NCBI GenBank assembly: GCA_964432485.1
Contig: CAYSNP010000008.1
Coordinates: 1-56,648, forward strand
Reading direction: 5' to 3'
Length of the DNA stretch: 56,648 nt
Source of the DNA: CAYSNP01 sp964432485
GTDB lineage: Bacteria; Bacillota; Clostridia; Christensenellales; DTU072
Below the pieces are notes generated by a model. It searched no databases. It was given only the letters and a program-made list of their open reading frames with translations, and was not told the origin of the DNA. Shown here piece after piece: positions 1 to 7,171 of the stretch (position 1 is its first letter; every line of letters begins with the position of its first letter). A program made the translations under genes and the position numbers.

Positions 1-66
1 CATAATGCATTGCGCAGCAATGTACATAATGCCGCCGTAAGGCGGTACTTTTGCCCTTTAGGGCAA
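1..66. repeat. Three consecutive short hairpins downstream of ku
   Basis: Three small inverted repeats follow one another: CATTGC-gca-GCAATG (8-22), GCCGCC-gtaa-GGCGGT (31-46) and TTGCCC-ttta-GGGCAA (51-66). The first two are separated by the linker ACATAAT. The last abuts the ku stop codon and could act as its terminator, although no T-run follows. Layout and linker recall the hairpin arrays at 12972-13420, but the stem sequences differ. Confidence 0.6.
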
Positions 67-867
67 TTATACCCTTGCTCGAGGGGATTGCGATTTTTTA
101 GGTGCAGTTTTAATATAGGCCTCTAAGCTCTTTTGTAGTGCGTCTAGCAGTCCTGCCGCTTGCGGGCGTGCCTCCTCTTTGGGAGTAATTATTTCCTTGC
201 CCTCAATTTTGCTTTGAATTGCCTCTGTTACCCTTGCCCTATACTCGTCCTTATATTGTTCGGGAGCAAACTCAGCATGCATATTTTCTATTAAACTCTT
301 TGCAAGTTTTAACTCCTCCTCTTTTAAGGGCGCATCTATAGATACTTGAGGCGCTTTTTGCACTTCGTCGGCAAAATATAGCGTATTAAGCAGCATTTGA
401 TTATTTCTCACTCTTAGCGCAACCAGCTTTTCTTTAGAGCCAAGTACTGTCTTTGCAATGCCTGCCCTGCCCTGCTCTTGCATAGCGGCAAGCAACAATG
501 CAAACGCATTTTCTGCGCTGGTAGGTTCTACATAATAAGACTTGTCAAAATAAATGGGGTCAATAGTAGCCAGGTCTACGAATTTTTGTATCATTATACT
601 TTTATCTTTTTGCGTTTTCAACTTTTCAAAGTCTTCATTGGTAAAAATCACATATTTTCCGTCTTCATACTCATAGCCTTTAACAATATCGCTTTGCTGC
701 AATTCCCTGCCGTCGCAATCTACACAAGTTTTTTTATATTGCACTCTGCTTTGGGTCTGTTTGTCTATCATATTGAAGCCTATATCCTTGTCTTTTACGC
801 AAAGATAAAGTTTGATAGGGATATATACCAGCCCAAAACTAATTGAGCCCTTAAAACTGTAAGCCAT
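67..867 (-). CDS. ku: Ku protein (bacterial non-homologous end joining)
   Basis: This is a bacterial Ku homologue of 266 residues. Family members form a homodimeric ring that loads on double-strand DNA ends and recruits ligase LigD. The opening MAYSFKGSISFGLVYIPIKL and the beta-barrel core to about residue 190 are typical. The C-terminal tail (about 230-266) is rich in Lys, Arg and Pro, as in other bacterial Ku proteins where it aids DNA threading. The start has a clear ribosome binding site (AGAGGAAAG). It diverges from the Crp/Fnr gene. No ligD is visible, and the window ends just downstream, so a partner ligase may lie to the left. Family assignment is secure; the pathway role is inferred. 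Confidence 0.95.
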   Translation of the reverse strand: MAYSFKGSISFGLVYIPIKLYLCVKDKDIGFNMIDKQTQSRVQYKKTCVDCDGRELQQSDIVKGYEYEDGKYVIFTNEDFEKLKTQKDKSIMIQKFVDLATIDPIYFDKSYYVEPTSAENAFALLLAAMQEQGRAGIAKTVLGSKEKLVALRVRNNQMLLNTLYFADEVQKAPQVSIDAPLKEEELKLAKSLIENMHAEFAPEQYKDEYRARVTEAIQSKIEGKEIITPKEEARPQAAGLLDALQKSLEAYIKTAPKKSQSPRARV

Positions 868-940
868 AACTTTCCTCTTTAGTTTAGTATAAAACTACTA
901 CCTTGTTTAATACGATATTATTAAGTTATGCTTTTTGACT

Positions 941-962
941 GGCAAAATCTTGATAAATTGCC
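941..962. promoter_or_regulatory. Inverted repeat over the -35 of the Crp/Fnr gene (candidate operator)
   Basis: GGCAA (941-945) and TTGCC (958-962) are inverted around a 12-base spacer that contains the TTGATA -35 box. The position suits autoregulation by the Crp/Fnr protein encoded just downstream, but the half-sites are short and there is no second copy to compare. Confidence 0.3.
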
Positions 963-978
963 AAAAAAAATGTATAAT
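950..978 (+). promoter_or_regulatory. Promoter of the Crp/Fnr-family gene
   Basis: TTGATA at 950-955 and TATAAT at 973-978 with a 17-base spacer. Transcription would start near 985, downstream of two in-frame upstream ATG/GTG-type starts, which supports ATG 1001 as the true start. Confidence 0.75.
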
Positions 979-1000
979 GAAAAAAAATAAAGGATTAAAG

Positions 1001-1651
1001 ATGAAAATAACAGGCGAGATTTTTCCCTTTTGGCGTCATTTGAATACAGAGCAACAAAAAGTTTTGGAACAAGCAATTGACCATAAAGAGTATGTTAAAA
1101 ACACTGGTTTACTTAGAACTAACAATTGTATCGGGCTTTTTTATGTACTGACGGGACAGTTAAGGACTTATATATTGTCCGAAGACGGTAAAGAAATCAC
1201 CCTTTATAGGCTGGTGGAAGGGGACACCTGCATAATGGGAGCAAAATGCATGGTGCGCAATATCTCTTTTGATATACATATAGATGCGGAAGAAGACAGT
1301 GCAATTGTGCTTGTCCCTGCCAAGGTTTACGAGCAGTTGGGCGAACAGAACATTCATGTTAAGAACTTTACTCTTGAGCTTATGGCGGCAAGGTTCTCCG
1401 AAGTTATGTGGGTGCTGGAACAAAGGGTTTTTACCAATATGGGCAGAAGACTTAGGGATATGCTGCTTGATAGGGCATCTCTTTCCAAAAACGAGTTTAT
1501 AAGCGTCACGCATGAACAGCTTGCAAATGATTTAGGCAGTGCCAGAGAAGTTGTAACCCGACTGTTGCGCCAATTTCAATCAGACGGGCTGATAAAGCTA
1601 TTTAGAAATAAAATAGAAATATTAGATTATCCAAAGCTAATGAGCGTATAA
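1001..1651 (+). CDS. Crp/Fnr-family transcriptional regulator
   Basis: A 216-residue regulator with an N-terminal cyclic-nucleotide-binding-type beta-roll (about 20-120), a dimer helix around 120-150 and a C-terminal winged helix. The recognition helix region reads THEQLANDLGSAREVVTRLL, typical of the Crp/Fnr family. It lacks the N-terminal four-cysteine pattern of oxygen-sensing FNR; only three Cys occur in the sensor domain, so the signal is unknown. ATG 1001 is chosen because AAAGGA lies 6 bases upstream; the longer reading from 935 would begin upstream of the promoter's -10 box. A hairpin terminator follows at once, so it is monocistronic. Its targets are not identifiable here. Confidence 0.88.
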   Translation: MKITGEIFPFWRHLNTEQQKVLEQAIDHKEYVKNTGLLRTNNCIGLFYVLTGQLRTYILSEDGKEITLYRLVEGDTCIMGAKCMVRNISFDIHIDAEEDSAIVLVPAKVYEQLGEQNIHVKNFTLELMAARFSEVMWVLEQRVFTNMGRRLRDMLLDRASLSKNEFISVTHEQLANDLGSAREVVTRLLRQFQSDGLIKLFRNKIEILDYPKLMSV

Positions 1652-1654
1652 ATA

Positions 1655-1684
1655 ACAAAAGCCGCAAATGAGTGCGGCTTTTGT
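1655..1684. terminator. Bidirectional terminator between the regulator and the YjzC-like gene
   Basis: ACAAAAGCCGCA and TGCGGCTTTTGT are perfect 12-base inverted arms around a 6-base loop. It lies between two convergent genes, with A-runs and T-runs in both directions. Confidence 0.85.
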
Positions 1685-1707
1685 AATACAATAATATTTT
1701 ATTACTA

Positions 1708-1863
1708 TTAGTCTATTTCAAAATGTTTTCCTGAAGATTGCGTAGGCGGCATAGTTTCTCCCTTTTCCATTTTAACAGTATATTCGGTTTTGCCTTGCTT
1801 GTTTACTACCTTGTAAGTTCCGCTCTTAGGCGCTGTTTCTCCCGGCCTTAACTTTATGCTCAT
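1708..1863 (-). CDS. YjzC-like small protein
   Basis: A 51-residue open frame, MSIKLRPGETAPKSGTYKVV to KHFEID, preceded by a near-perfect AAGGAGG 6 bases before the ATG. The pattern of RPGE.AP.SG.Y near the start and KGE.MPPT near the end resembles the short YjzC family of Bacillota, whose function is not established. The protein is soluble and lysine-rich, with no signal sequence. It has its own promoter and shares a terminator with the convergent regulator gene. I am confident that it is a gene, fairly confident of the family, and can assign no function. Confidence 0.75.
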   Translation of the reverse strand: MSIKLRPGETAPKSGTYKVVNKQGKTEYTVKMEKGETMPPTQSSGKHFEID

Positions 1864-1905
1864 AAGATTACCTCCTTGTTACTATATTTATCTGTAAATC
1901 CGCTT

Positions 1906-1934
1906 ATTTTATACTCAATACTTATTTTTAGCAA
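1906..1934 (-). promoter_or_regulatory. Promoter of the YjzC-like gene
   Basis: On the minus strand, TTGCTA (1929-1934) and TAAAAT (1906-1911) with a 17-base spacer, about 45 bases before the start codon. Confidence 0.55.
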
Positions 1935-1983
1935 TTTTTACTTAAAAATGCGATAAGCTAAAAGTAGAATGCCATTGCTTTTA

Positions 1984-2012
1984 TTGACTTTATATCTATA
2001 AGGATATACTAT
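1984..2012 (+). promoter_or_regulatory. Probable promoter of the yitT-like gene
   Basis: TTGACT at 1984-1989 and TACTAT at 2007-2012 with a 17-base spacer. The -10 box matches only 4 of 6 consensus bases. Confidence 0.45.
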
Positions 2013-2052
2013 GTAATGTAGATAATGGCAAAGGCAGAGGTAAAGGTAAAAG

Positions 2053-3042
2053 ATGTTAAAAGAGTGGGCTGATAGGAATCATTTAGCAGGCAGTATCTTA
2101 ATTTGCTGTTTTGGGGCAATAGCTATGGCTTTTTCCATAACGGTCTTTTTAGCTCCTATGCAAATCCCTGTGGGCGGCTTTACCGGCATTGCAACGATTT
2201 TGTCCACTTCGGGACTGATAAAGATATCTATAGGCACTCTTACGCTGCTGCTTAATATCCCGCTATTTTTATTTTCTTATCGTTCGCTTGGCTCTCGTTT
2301 TGGCGTGCTATCCATAGTATCTACCATAGTTTATACTATGGCAATCAACTTGTTGGAGCACTCAAGCGGACTTGCGCACCTTGCATTGCAAATGACGGAT
2401 AAAGCACTTGCAACGGTATATGGAGCAAGCGTTTATGGGCTGGGGCTGGGCTTGATTATAAGGATGGGCGGCTCTACCGGCGGCAATGATATGGTTGCCA
2501 ATCTCTTGTCCGAAAAGGTGGGCAAAGCCAATATCGGCAATGTGATTTTTGGCATAGACTTCTTTGTAATCTTAATGTCAGCAATAGTCTACAAGAGTTT
2601 TCTTGCTCCGCTATATGCTTTTTTAACCTCTTTTTTATCAGCTAAAGTAGTAGATTATGTAATTGAAGGCGGCAAAAGCTCTAAGGCATACTTTATATTT
2701 AGCCATAATTATCAAGAAATCGGACAAGCAATTATGGAGAAGCTAGGTAGGGGGGTCACCTCTTTCAAAGGCTTGGGGATGTATACCAATGCCGAAAGAC
2801 AAATGCTGCTTTGTCTGGTTATCCGCTCTCAAGCCGCAATGATGAAGAATATAGTTAAAAATATAGACACTCAAGCATTTATGTTTGCAACCGATGTCAG
2901 CGAAGCCTTTGGATATGGCTTTACACCTTTTGAGCAGGAAGGAAAACAAAGAAAAAAGAAGCTGTCTACTAAAGCCAGCGAAAATGCTAAACTTGAAGTT
3001 GAGGTACCTGAAAAGCTAAAAAAGGTATACCGAAAGAAGTAA
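2053..3042 (+). CDS. YitT family membrane protein (DUF161 plus DUF2179)
   Basis: A 329-residue integral membrane protein. About six hydrophobic segments span roughly residues 15-205, including the conserved stretch PVGGFTGIATIL and the glycine-rich GLIIRMGGSTGGND. They are followed by a cytoplasmic DUF2179 domain (about 215-300) and a lysine-rich tail. YitT proteins are widespread in Bacillota; substrates are not firmly established. The start ATG follows AAAGG with suitable spacing. The gene ends seven bases before the convergent RACo-like gene, with no obvious terminator between them. The family call is strong; any transport role is unproven. Confidence 0.9.
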   Translation: MLKEWADRNHLAGSILICCFGAIAMAFSITVFLAPMQIPVGGFTGIATILSTSGLIKISIGTLTLLLNIPLFLFSYRSLGSRFGVLSIVSTIVYTMAINLLEHSSGLAHLALQMTDKALATVYGASVYGLGLGLIIRMGGSTGGNDMVANLLSEKVGKANIGNVIFGIDFFVILMSAIVYKSFLAPLYAFLTSFLSAKVVDYVIEGGKSSKAYFIFSHNYQEIGQAIMEKLGRGVTSFKGLGMYTNAERQMLLCLVIRSQAAMMKNIVKNIDTQAFMFATDVSEAFGYGFTPFEQEGKQRKKKLSTKASENAKLEVEVPEKLKKVYRKK

Positions 3043-3048
3043 TTCAGC

Positions 3049-4497
3049 TTATACGCTAAAGTTCATATTTTCTATAAACTTATCCATAAATCCTGCGGTC
3101 TCGGCAAGTTCTATCACATTAATTTGTTTAGCCAGCCTTTCACATTTTGTAATAAACTTAGCCTCTAATAGTGCTTTTACTGCCCCTGCACCGCTGGCAT
3201 TGCCTATACTTATTATTTTTGGCTCCAATTCCTTAGGCAATATTGATGCCCTTACTGCAGATGCTTTATCCAAATAATATCCCAGTCCGCCTGCTATATA
3301 CACTTTTTTTATATCAGCAGGTGTCAACTTTTGAATATCCAGTAGTGCCATAATACCGGTATAAACTGCGCTTTTGGCAAGTTGAAACTCCCTGATATCA
3401 GCTTGAGAAATGCAGACTTGTTCAGCTAAGAAAAACTTGCCCTCCGCTATATAAGAGGAAAGTATATTCTTTTCTTTGGAAAATGTTCCGTAGTAGTCTA
3501 TTGCATTATGCTCTAACAGTAATGCAACTGCATCTATAAGCCCGGAGCCGCATATACCAACAGGCTTGCCCCCGCCAATAACAGAATAGGACAATTTGCC
3601 CTCTTTGTAATAGATATGGTCAATAGCTCCTATTGTCGCTCCCATACCTTTTTCTATATTAGCGCCTTCGAAAGCAGGTCCTGCGGCCGCGGCACAAGCA
3701 GTTATTTGTCCGTTATTACTTATAGCTTGCTCTGCATTTGTGCCTATATCAATAAATAAATTTGCTCCTTCTTGCTCTGCAACATTTATGCTTGCCATTC
3801 CGCATACGGCATCAGCGCCAAAATAGGCGGCGGCAGAAGGCAATAAGGTAAGAGAGCCGCAAGTTAGGCCTATGCTTCTCCCTTCAATAATTTGAGTATC
3901 AGTAAATAAGGGAGTAAAGGGATAATTGCCTATGGAAGAAGGGTCTTTGCCCGCCAAAATATGCAACATAGTGGTATTGGCGGATATAACGACAGGCAAA
4001 CTGCTAATATTTGGGATATTTGCTAATATTGCATTTATTTGTTTAATAATGATAGCTTGTAGCTCTGCCAACCTGCCCTCTTGACACGCCTTAATTCGGC
4101 TAATTACATCTGCTCCAAAGGCGGCTTGTTTATTTAAGGTGCTAAAACTTTGGCTATGCCCTAAGAGCAAATCTACATAATATACTGCTATAGAAGTAGT
4201 GCCTATATCAATAGCTATACCTGCTTGCTCTACCCGCTTTACCTTAAAATCCTCTCCAATAGGTGTAGGCAATAGTACAGTAATATCCTCTTGTATAGCA
4301 TAGGTACAGCTGGTGACTGTTTGCACTTTACCGCCTATGATTATATCTACCTTACATTTGCCGCAACTGCCTTTTCTGCCGCAATTGGCAGGTATATATA
4401 TCCCGTTTTGGGTTAACAAATCAAGTAGATTGGTATCCTTAACTACCTTGTTTATACTTATTGCTCTATCAGGTGCTGCTATAATAACTTTATACAT
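3049..4497 (-). CDS. RACo-like [2Fe-2S] ferredoxin/ASKHA protein (DUF4445)
   Basis: 482 residues. An N-terminal plant-type ferredoxin domain has Cys39, 45 and 48 in CGRKGSCGKC plus Cys63. It is followed by an ASKHA-fold domain with the phosphate motifs GIAIDIGTTSIAV near 93 and FIDIGTNAEQ near 248. This architecture is that of RACo and RamA, which use ATP to reductively reactivate Co(II) corrinoid proteins. No corrinoid protein or methyltransferase lies in the window, so the target is unknown. At 482 residues it is shorter than the roughly 600-residue acetogen RACo and lacks most of the linker region. It follows the diesterase gene by 6 bases and has only a weak ribosome binding site, suggesting translation in one operon. 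Confidence 0.85.
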   Translation of the reverse strand: MYKVIIAAPDRAISINKVVKDTNLLDLLTQNGIYIPANCGRKGSCGKCKVDIIIGGKVQTVTSCTYAIQEDITVLLPTPIGEDFKVKRVEQAGIAIDIGTTSIAVYYVDLLLGHSQSFSTLNKQAAFGADVISRIKACQEGRLAELQAIIIKQINAILANIPNISSLPVVISANTTMLHILAGKDPSSIGNYPFTPLFTDTQIIEGRSIGLTCGSLTLLPSAAAYFGADAVCGMASINVAEQEGANLFIDIGTNAEQAISNNGQITACAAAAGPAFEGANIEKGMGATIGAIDHIYYKEGKLSYSVIGGGKPVGICGSGLIDAVALLLEHNAIDYYGTFSKEKNILSSYIAEGKFFLAEQVCISQADIREFQLAKSAVYTGIMALLDIQKLTPADIKKVYIAGGLGYYLDKASAVRASILPKELEPKIISIGNASGAGAVKALLEAKFITKCERLAKQINVIELAETAGFMDKFIENMNFSV

Positions 4498-4503
4498 TTT
4501 CGA

Positions 4504-5205
4504 CTATATTTCCAACTTATTATCTGTGGTAAGGTAGTCTATCCCCGCCTTAATTAATGAGCGGGCCCTACTACTTGAGTTTACAGTCCAGACATTTATT
4601 TCCCTACCCTTAACTTTAGCCCTTTTAATTAAATTAGAGGTAGTAATCCTATTATTTACCCCTATATTATACCCCTCGTTAAGGTATCGCTTTGCTGAAA
4701 TATAATTAGAGGTTAGTATTTGCGCATTAACTATTGCGTTTTGCTCTAAGATATTGTCTATATTTTCTTTGTAGAAGCTAATAATTACATATTTATCAAT
4801 AGGCAATTTTTCGCTAATTAAATCCAACAAACCGGGCAGCTGTGCTTTAGGTATTAGAAACTTTAATTCTATAACTGCAAGTAGCCCAAAGTCTCTGCAA
4901 ACATTTAAGTAATCCTCAAACGGACATAAAAACTCATATCCTTCTGTCTTTGCGCCTCTTGCTTTCTTTTTGTTCAAAGGGATAGAAGTAGCTTGAGAAA
5001 AAGGGATAGCATCTACTAAAAGAGTAGGGTCTGCAAAAGGGTCTCGGTCATGAGAGCATATCCAAGCCCCGTCAGAAGTTGCCCAAATATCTGTTTCTAT
5101 ACCGTCAAAAGCCTTGCTTTCCCCCGCTTGCAGGAATGCTGTTAAAGTGTTTTGATAATATAAGGAACTAAGTCCCCTATGCGCTATTATTTTGGTAGCT
5201 CCCAT
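4504..5205 (-). CDS. Glycerophosphodiester phosphodiesterase family protein
   Basis: 233 residues with the GDPD TIM-barrel hallmarks: IIAHRGLSSLYYQNT at the N-terminus, GIETDIW near 36 (metal ligands Glu and Asp), SHDRDP near 51, and the C-terminal INVWTVNS with DYLTTD. It would hydrolyse glycerophosphodiesters such as glycerophosphoglycerol to glycerol-3-phosphate and an alcohol. There is no signal peptide, so it is cytoplasmic. It is the first gene of a two-gene operon with the RACo-like protein, behind a consensus promoter. AAAGG lies 4 bases and AGGAGG about 13 bases from the ATG, so two possible ribosome binding sites are visible. Confidence 0.92.
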   Translation of the reverse strand: MGATKIIAHRGLSSLYYQNTLTAFLQAGESKAFDGIETDIWATSDGAWICSHDRDPFADPTLLVDAIPFSQATSIPLNKKKARGAKTEGYEFLCPFEDYLNVCRDFGLLAVIELKFLIPKAQLPGLLDLISEKLPIDKYVIISFYKENIDNILEQNAIVNAQILTSNYISAKRYLNEGYNIGVNNRITTSNLIKRAKVKGREINVWTVNSSSRARSLIKAGIDYLTTDNKLEI

Positions 5206-5253
5206 TGTCCTTTTATGCCTCCTTTTTTATAAAAAGCACTTATTATAACTTTA

Positions 5254-5282
5254 ATTATAGTCTACGCTTGCCCCTGTGTCAA
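5254..5282 (-). promoter_or_regulatory. Consensus promoter of the GDPD/RACo-like operon
   Basis: Minus strand TTGACA (5277-5282), 17-base spacer, TATAAT (5254-5259): a perfect match to the vegetative sigma factor consensus, about 50 bases before the start codon. Confidence 0.88.
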
Positions 5283-5350
5283 TGCAGTGTTTGTCTTATG
5301 TCTATTAATTATAAAAAAGGGTTGAAAGGAGCAAGAAGCAACCCTCTGGG

Positions 5351-5490
5351 GACTGGATTGCTTCGTACCTCGCAAAGACGAGAAGGAAAGGCTTTGCGGG
5401 ACTGGATTGCTTCGTACCTCGCAAAGACGAGAAGGAAAGGCTCTGCGGGACTGGATTGCTTCACTGCCGTTCGCAATGACTTTTCAAGTT
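5351..5490. repeat. 49-base tandem repeat, two full copies and one partial
   Basis: Units start at 5351, 5400 and 5449 (GACTGGATTGCTTC). Copies one and two differ at one or two bases; the third diverges after CTTC and ends in TTCGCAATGAC. CTGGATTGCTTC...CGCAAAGACGA is the reverse complement of the outer ends of the elements at 12972-13420. The roughly 300-base gap from 5206 to 5516 otherwise holds only the GDPD promoter and leader; I see no convincing gene in it. Confidence 0.85.
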
Positions 5491-5516
5491 TGGATTGCTT
5501 TAGTTTGTTTGCCCTC

Positions 5517-5545
5517 TTGTATCCATTTTTTGTATATGATATAAT
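5517..5545 (+). promoter_or_regulatory. Promoter of the first EEP lipoprotein gene
   Basis: TTGTAT (5517-5522), 17-base spacer, TATAAT (5540-5545). The ATG at 5552 is only 6 bases from the -10 box, so the transcript would begin at or next to the start codon. Confidence 0.7.
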
Positions 5546-5551
5546 TATTTT

Positions 5552-6442
5552 ATGAAAAAAATTGCCTTTTTGATGTTATTTATAGTTTTGGTATATTCAT
5601 TATTTGCCTGTGCACCCGAGCCTGAATTTACAAATAAAGATTTTACCGTTATGAGCTTTAATATTCGAACTTTCGGGCTGGAGGATGCCAAAGAAAAGTT
5701 TTGGGGCAACCGCAAAGAGCTTGTGCTAGAAGCAGTAAGGCTATCTTCTCCTGAAATTGTCGGATTTCAAGAATTAAAAAAAATCCAATATGATTACTTG
5801 GTAGCAGCCCTCCCCGAATATGAATATTATGGCGAAAACTGTTGGCCGCTAGGTATTGCGGCAGACCTTATCGGCGGATATAATGCAGTTTTTTTTAAGA
5901 AAGAGCGGTTCTCACTTATTACCGCATCCACTCTCTGGCTATCTCCTACCCCCGACTGTCCCTCTACTGGTTGGGATGCGCAACCTACTGATTATAGGAC
6001 ACTAACGCAAGTAAAGTTGGAAGATAAGTTAAACAAAAAATCAACTACTGTAATCAATACACATCTACCGTATCAAGGGGTACAGGTAATGCAAAAGGCA
6101 AGCGAAATAATAGCAAAAACAGCGCAAGAGTGTGACGGACGGGTAATAGTTATGGGAGATTTTAATTATCAGCAAGATACTCCTAACTATGGGATTGTTA
6201 CTGCGGATAAATTAAAAGATTGCAAGAAAATTGCCAACACTTTTGATGAGGGCGGCACTTTTCATAGTTTTAAGGGCTATCTTGATAAGCCTTGGCCGCT
6301 GCCTATTGATTTTATTCTAATTGATGATACCTATTTTAATGTGCTTTCTCATAAAATAATCCGACACCATAACGAGCAAGGGCATTACCCTAGTGACCAT
6401 TATCCCGTTGAAGTAGTGCTACAATATAAGGAGGGAGTATGA
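5552..6442 (+). CDS. EEP-family lipoprotein (endonuclease/exonuclease/phosphatase)
   Basis: 296 residues. A signal peptide ends in a lipobox-like SLFAC (Cys20), so the protein should be anchored on the outer face of the membrane. The EEP fold motifs are all visible: MSFNIRTFG near 34, GFQE near 71 (metal-binding Glu), NTHLP near 169, GDFNY near 197 and the catalytic SDHYPVE near 280. Family members cleave phosphodiesters in nucleic acids, sphingomyelin or inositol phosphates, so the substrate is open. The stop overlaps the deoC start (ATGA), which favours a nucleic-acid role. There is no Shine-Dalgarno sequence and the promoter lies against the ATG, suggesting leaderless translation. A paralogue lies at 49866. 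Confidence 0.88.
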   Translation: MKKIAFLMLFIVLVYSLFACAPEPEFTNKDFTVMSFNIRTFGLEDAKEKFWGNRKELVLEAVRLSSPEIVGFQELKKIQYDYLVAALPEYEYYGENCWPLGIAADLIGGYNAVFFKKERFSLITASTLWLSPTPDCPSTGWDAQPTDYRTLTQVKLEDKLNKKSTTVINTHLPYQGVQVMQKASEIIAKTAQECDGRVIVMGDFNYQQDTPNYGIVTADKLKDCKKIANTFDEGGTFHSFKGYLDKPWPLPIDFILIDDTYFNVLSHKIIRHHNEQGHYPSDHYPVEVVLQYKEGV

Positions 6443-7101
6443 ATATTGCGAAAATTCTGGCTTGCACCGACCACGCTATGCTAAAACCTCAAACTTGCAC
6501 TCAAGATATTATCAATCTTTGCACAGAGGCTATAGAATATAAAACTGCATGCGTATGCGTGCCCCTCTCCAATGTGCAATTCGCAAAAAGTTTAGGCGGG
6601 AAGCAGCTTATTGTTTCTACTGTAATAGGTTTCCCTTTTGGTTACAGCTCTACTAAAAGTAAGGTATACGAAGCTCAAGAAGCTATAGAGTGTGGTGCAA
6701 GCGAACTGGATATGGTAATCAATATCGGCGCGCTAAAAGACGCTAATTTTCCTAGTGTAGAAAGTGAAATTAAGCAAATAAAAAAAGTATGTGAAAACAG
6801 AATCTTAAAAGTGATAATTGAAACTTGCCTGCTTACCAATCAAGAAAAGATTGAAATGTGCAAAATTGTAAACAATAGCGGGGCGGAATACCTTAAAACC
6901 TCCACAGGCTTTGCAGGTGGCGGTGCTTCGGTAGAAGATATTTTACTTTTGAAAGAATATCTGGACAAAAACATTAAAATAAAAGCCTCCGGCGGTATAC
7001 GCTCATTAGAAGCGGCTTGGCAGTTTTTAGAATTGGGATGCGAGCGGCTGGGCTCAAGCGCTATTGTAAACTTAGCAAGGGCGGCAGGTTATATGCCTTA
7101 A
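6439..7101 (+). CDS. deoC: Deoxyribose-phosphate aldolase
   Basis: 220 residues of the DeoC class I aldolase family. It cleaves 2-deoxyribose-5-phosphate to glyceraldehyde-3-phosphate and acetaldehyde, the last step of deoxynucleoside catabolism. The Schiff-base lysine lies in EYLKTSTGFAGGG near 155; VIGFPFG near 70, ELDMVINIGAL near 95 and KASGGIRS near 182 complete the family pattern. The start overlaps the EEP lipoprotein stop by 4 bases, so the two are translationally coupled. The other deoxynucleoside genes lie 36 kb away at 42.7-46.3 kb. Length and motifs are complete. Confidence 0.95.
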   Translation: MNIAKILACTDHAMLKPQTCTQDIINLCTEAIEYKTACVCVPLSNVQFAKSLGGKQLIVSTVIGFPFGYSSTKSKVYEAQEAIECGASELDMVINIGALKDANFPSVESEIKQIKKVCENRILKVIIETCLLTNQEKIEMCKIVNNSGAEYLKTSTGFAGGGASVEDILLLKEYLDKNIKIKASGGIRSLEAAWQFLELGCERLGSSAIVNLARAAGYMP

Positions 7102-7114
7102 AGATATAACAAAA

Positions 7115-7138
7115 AGGCGGCAAGTTTTTTTGCCGCCT
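7115..7138. terminator. Bidirectional terminator between deoC and hydA
   Basis: AGGCGGCAA (7115-7123) and TTGCCGCCT (7130-7138) around a 6-base loop. On the minus strand it is followed by TTTTTGTT, which suits termination of the hyd operon; T-rich sequence also follows on the plus strand. Confidence 0.85.
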
Positions 7139-7171
7139 AAGATTTTTACTGTTTTTTTTAGTTTTTTTACT

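Noticed and set aside
5351..5490. Possible CRISPR array
   Set aside because: The unit repeats in full with no unique spacers, the period is uniform only because copies are nearly identical, and there are no cas genes.
5205..5555. 116-codon open frame on the plus strand between the GDPD and EEP genes
   Set aside because: It runs through the GDPD promoter and the 49-base tandem repeats, has no ribosome binding site and shows repeat-derived low-complexity sequence.
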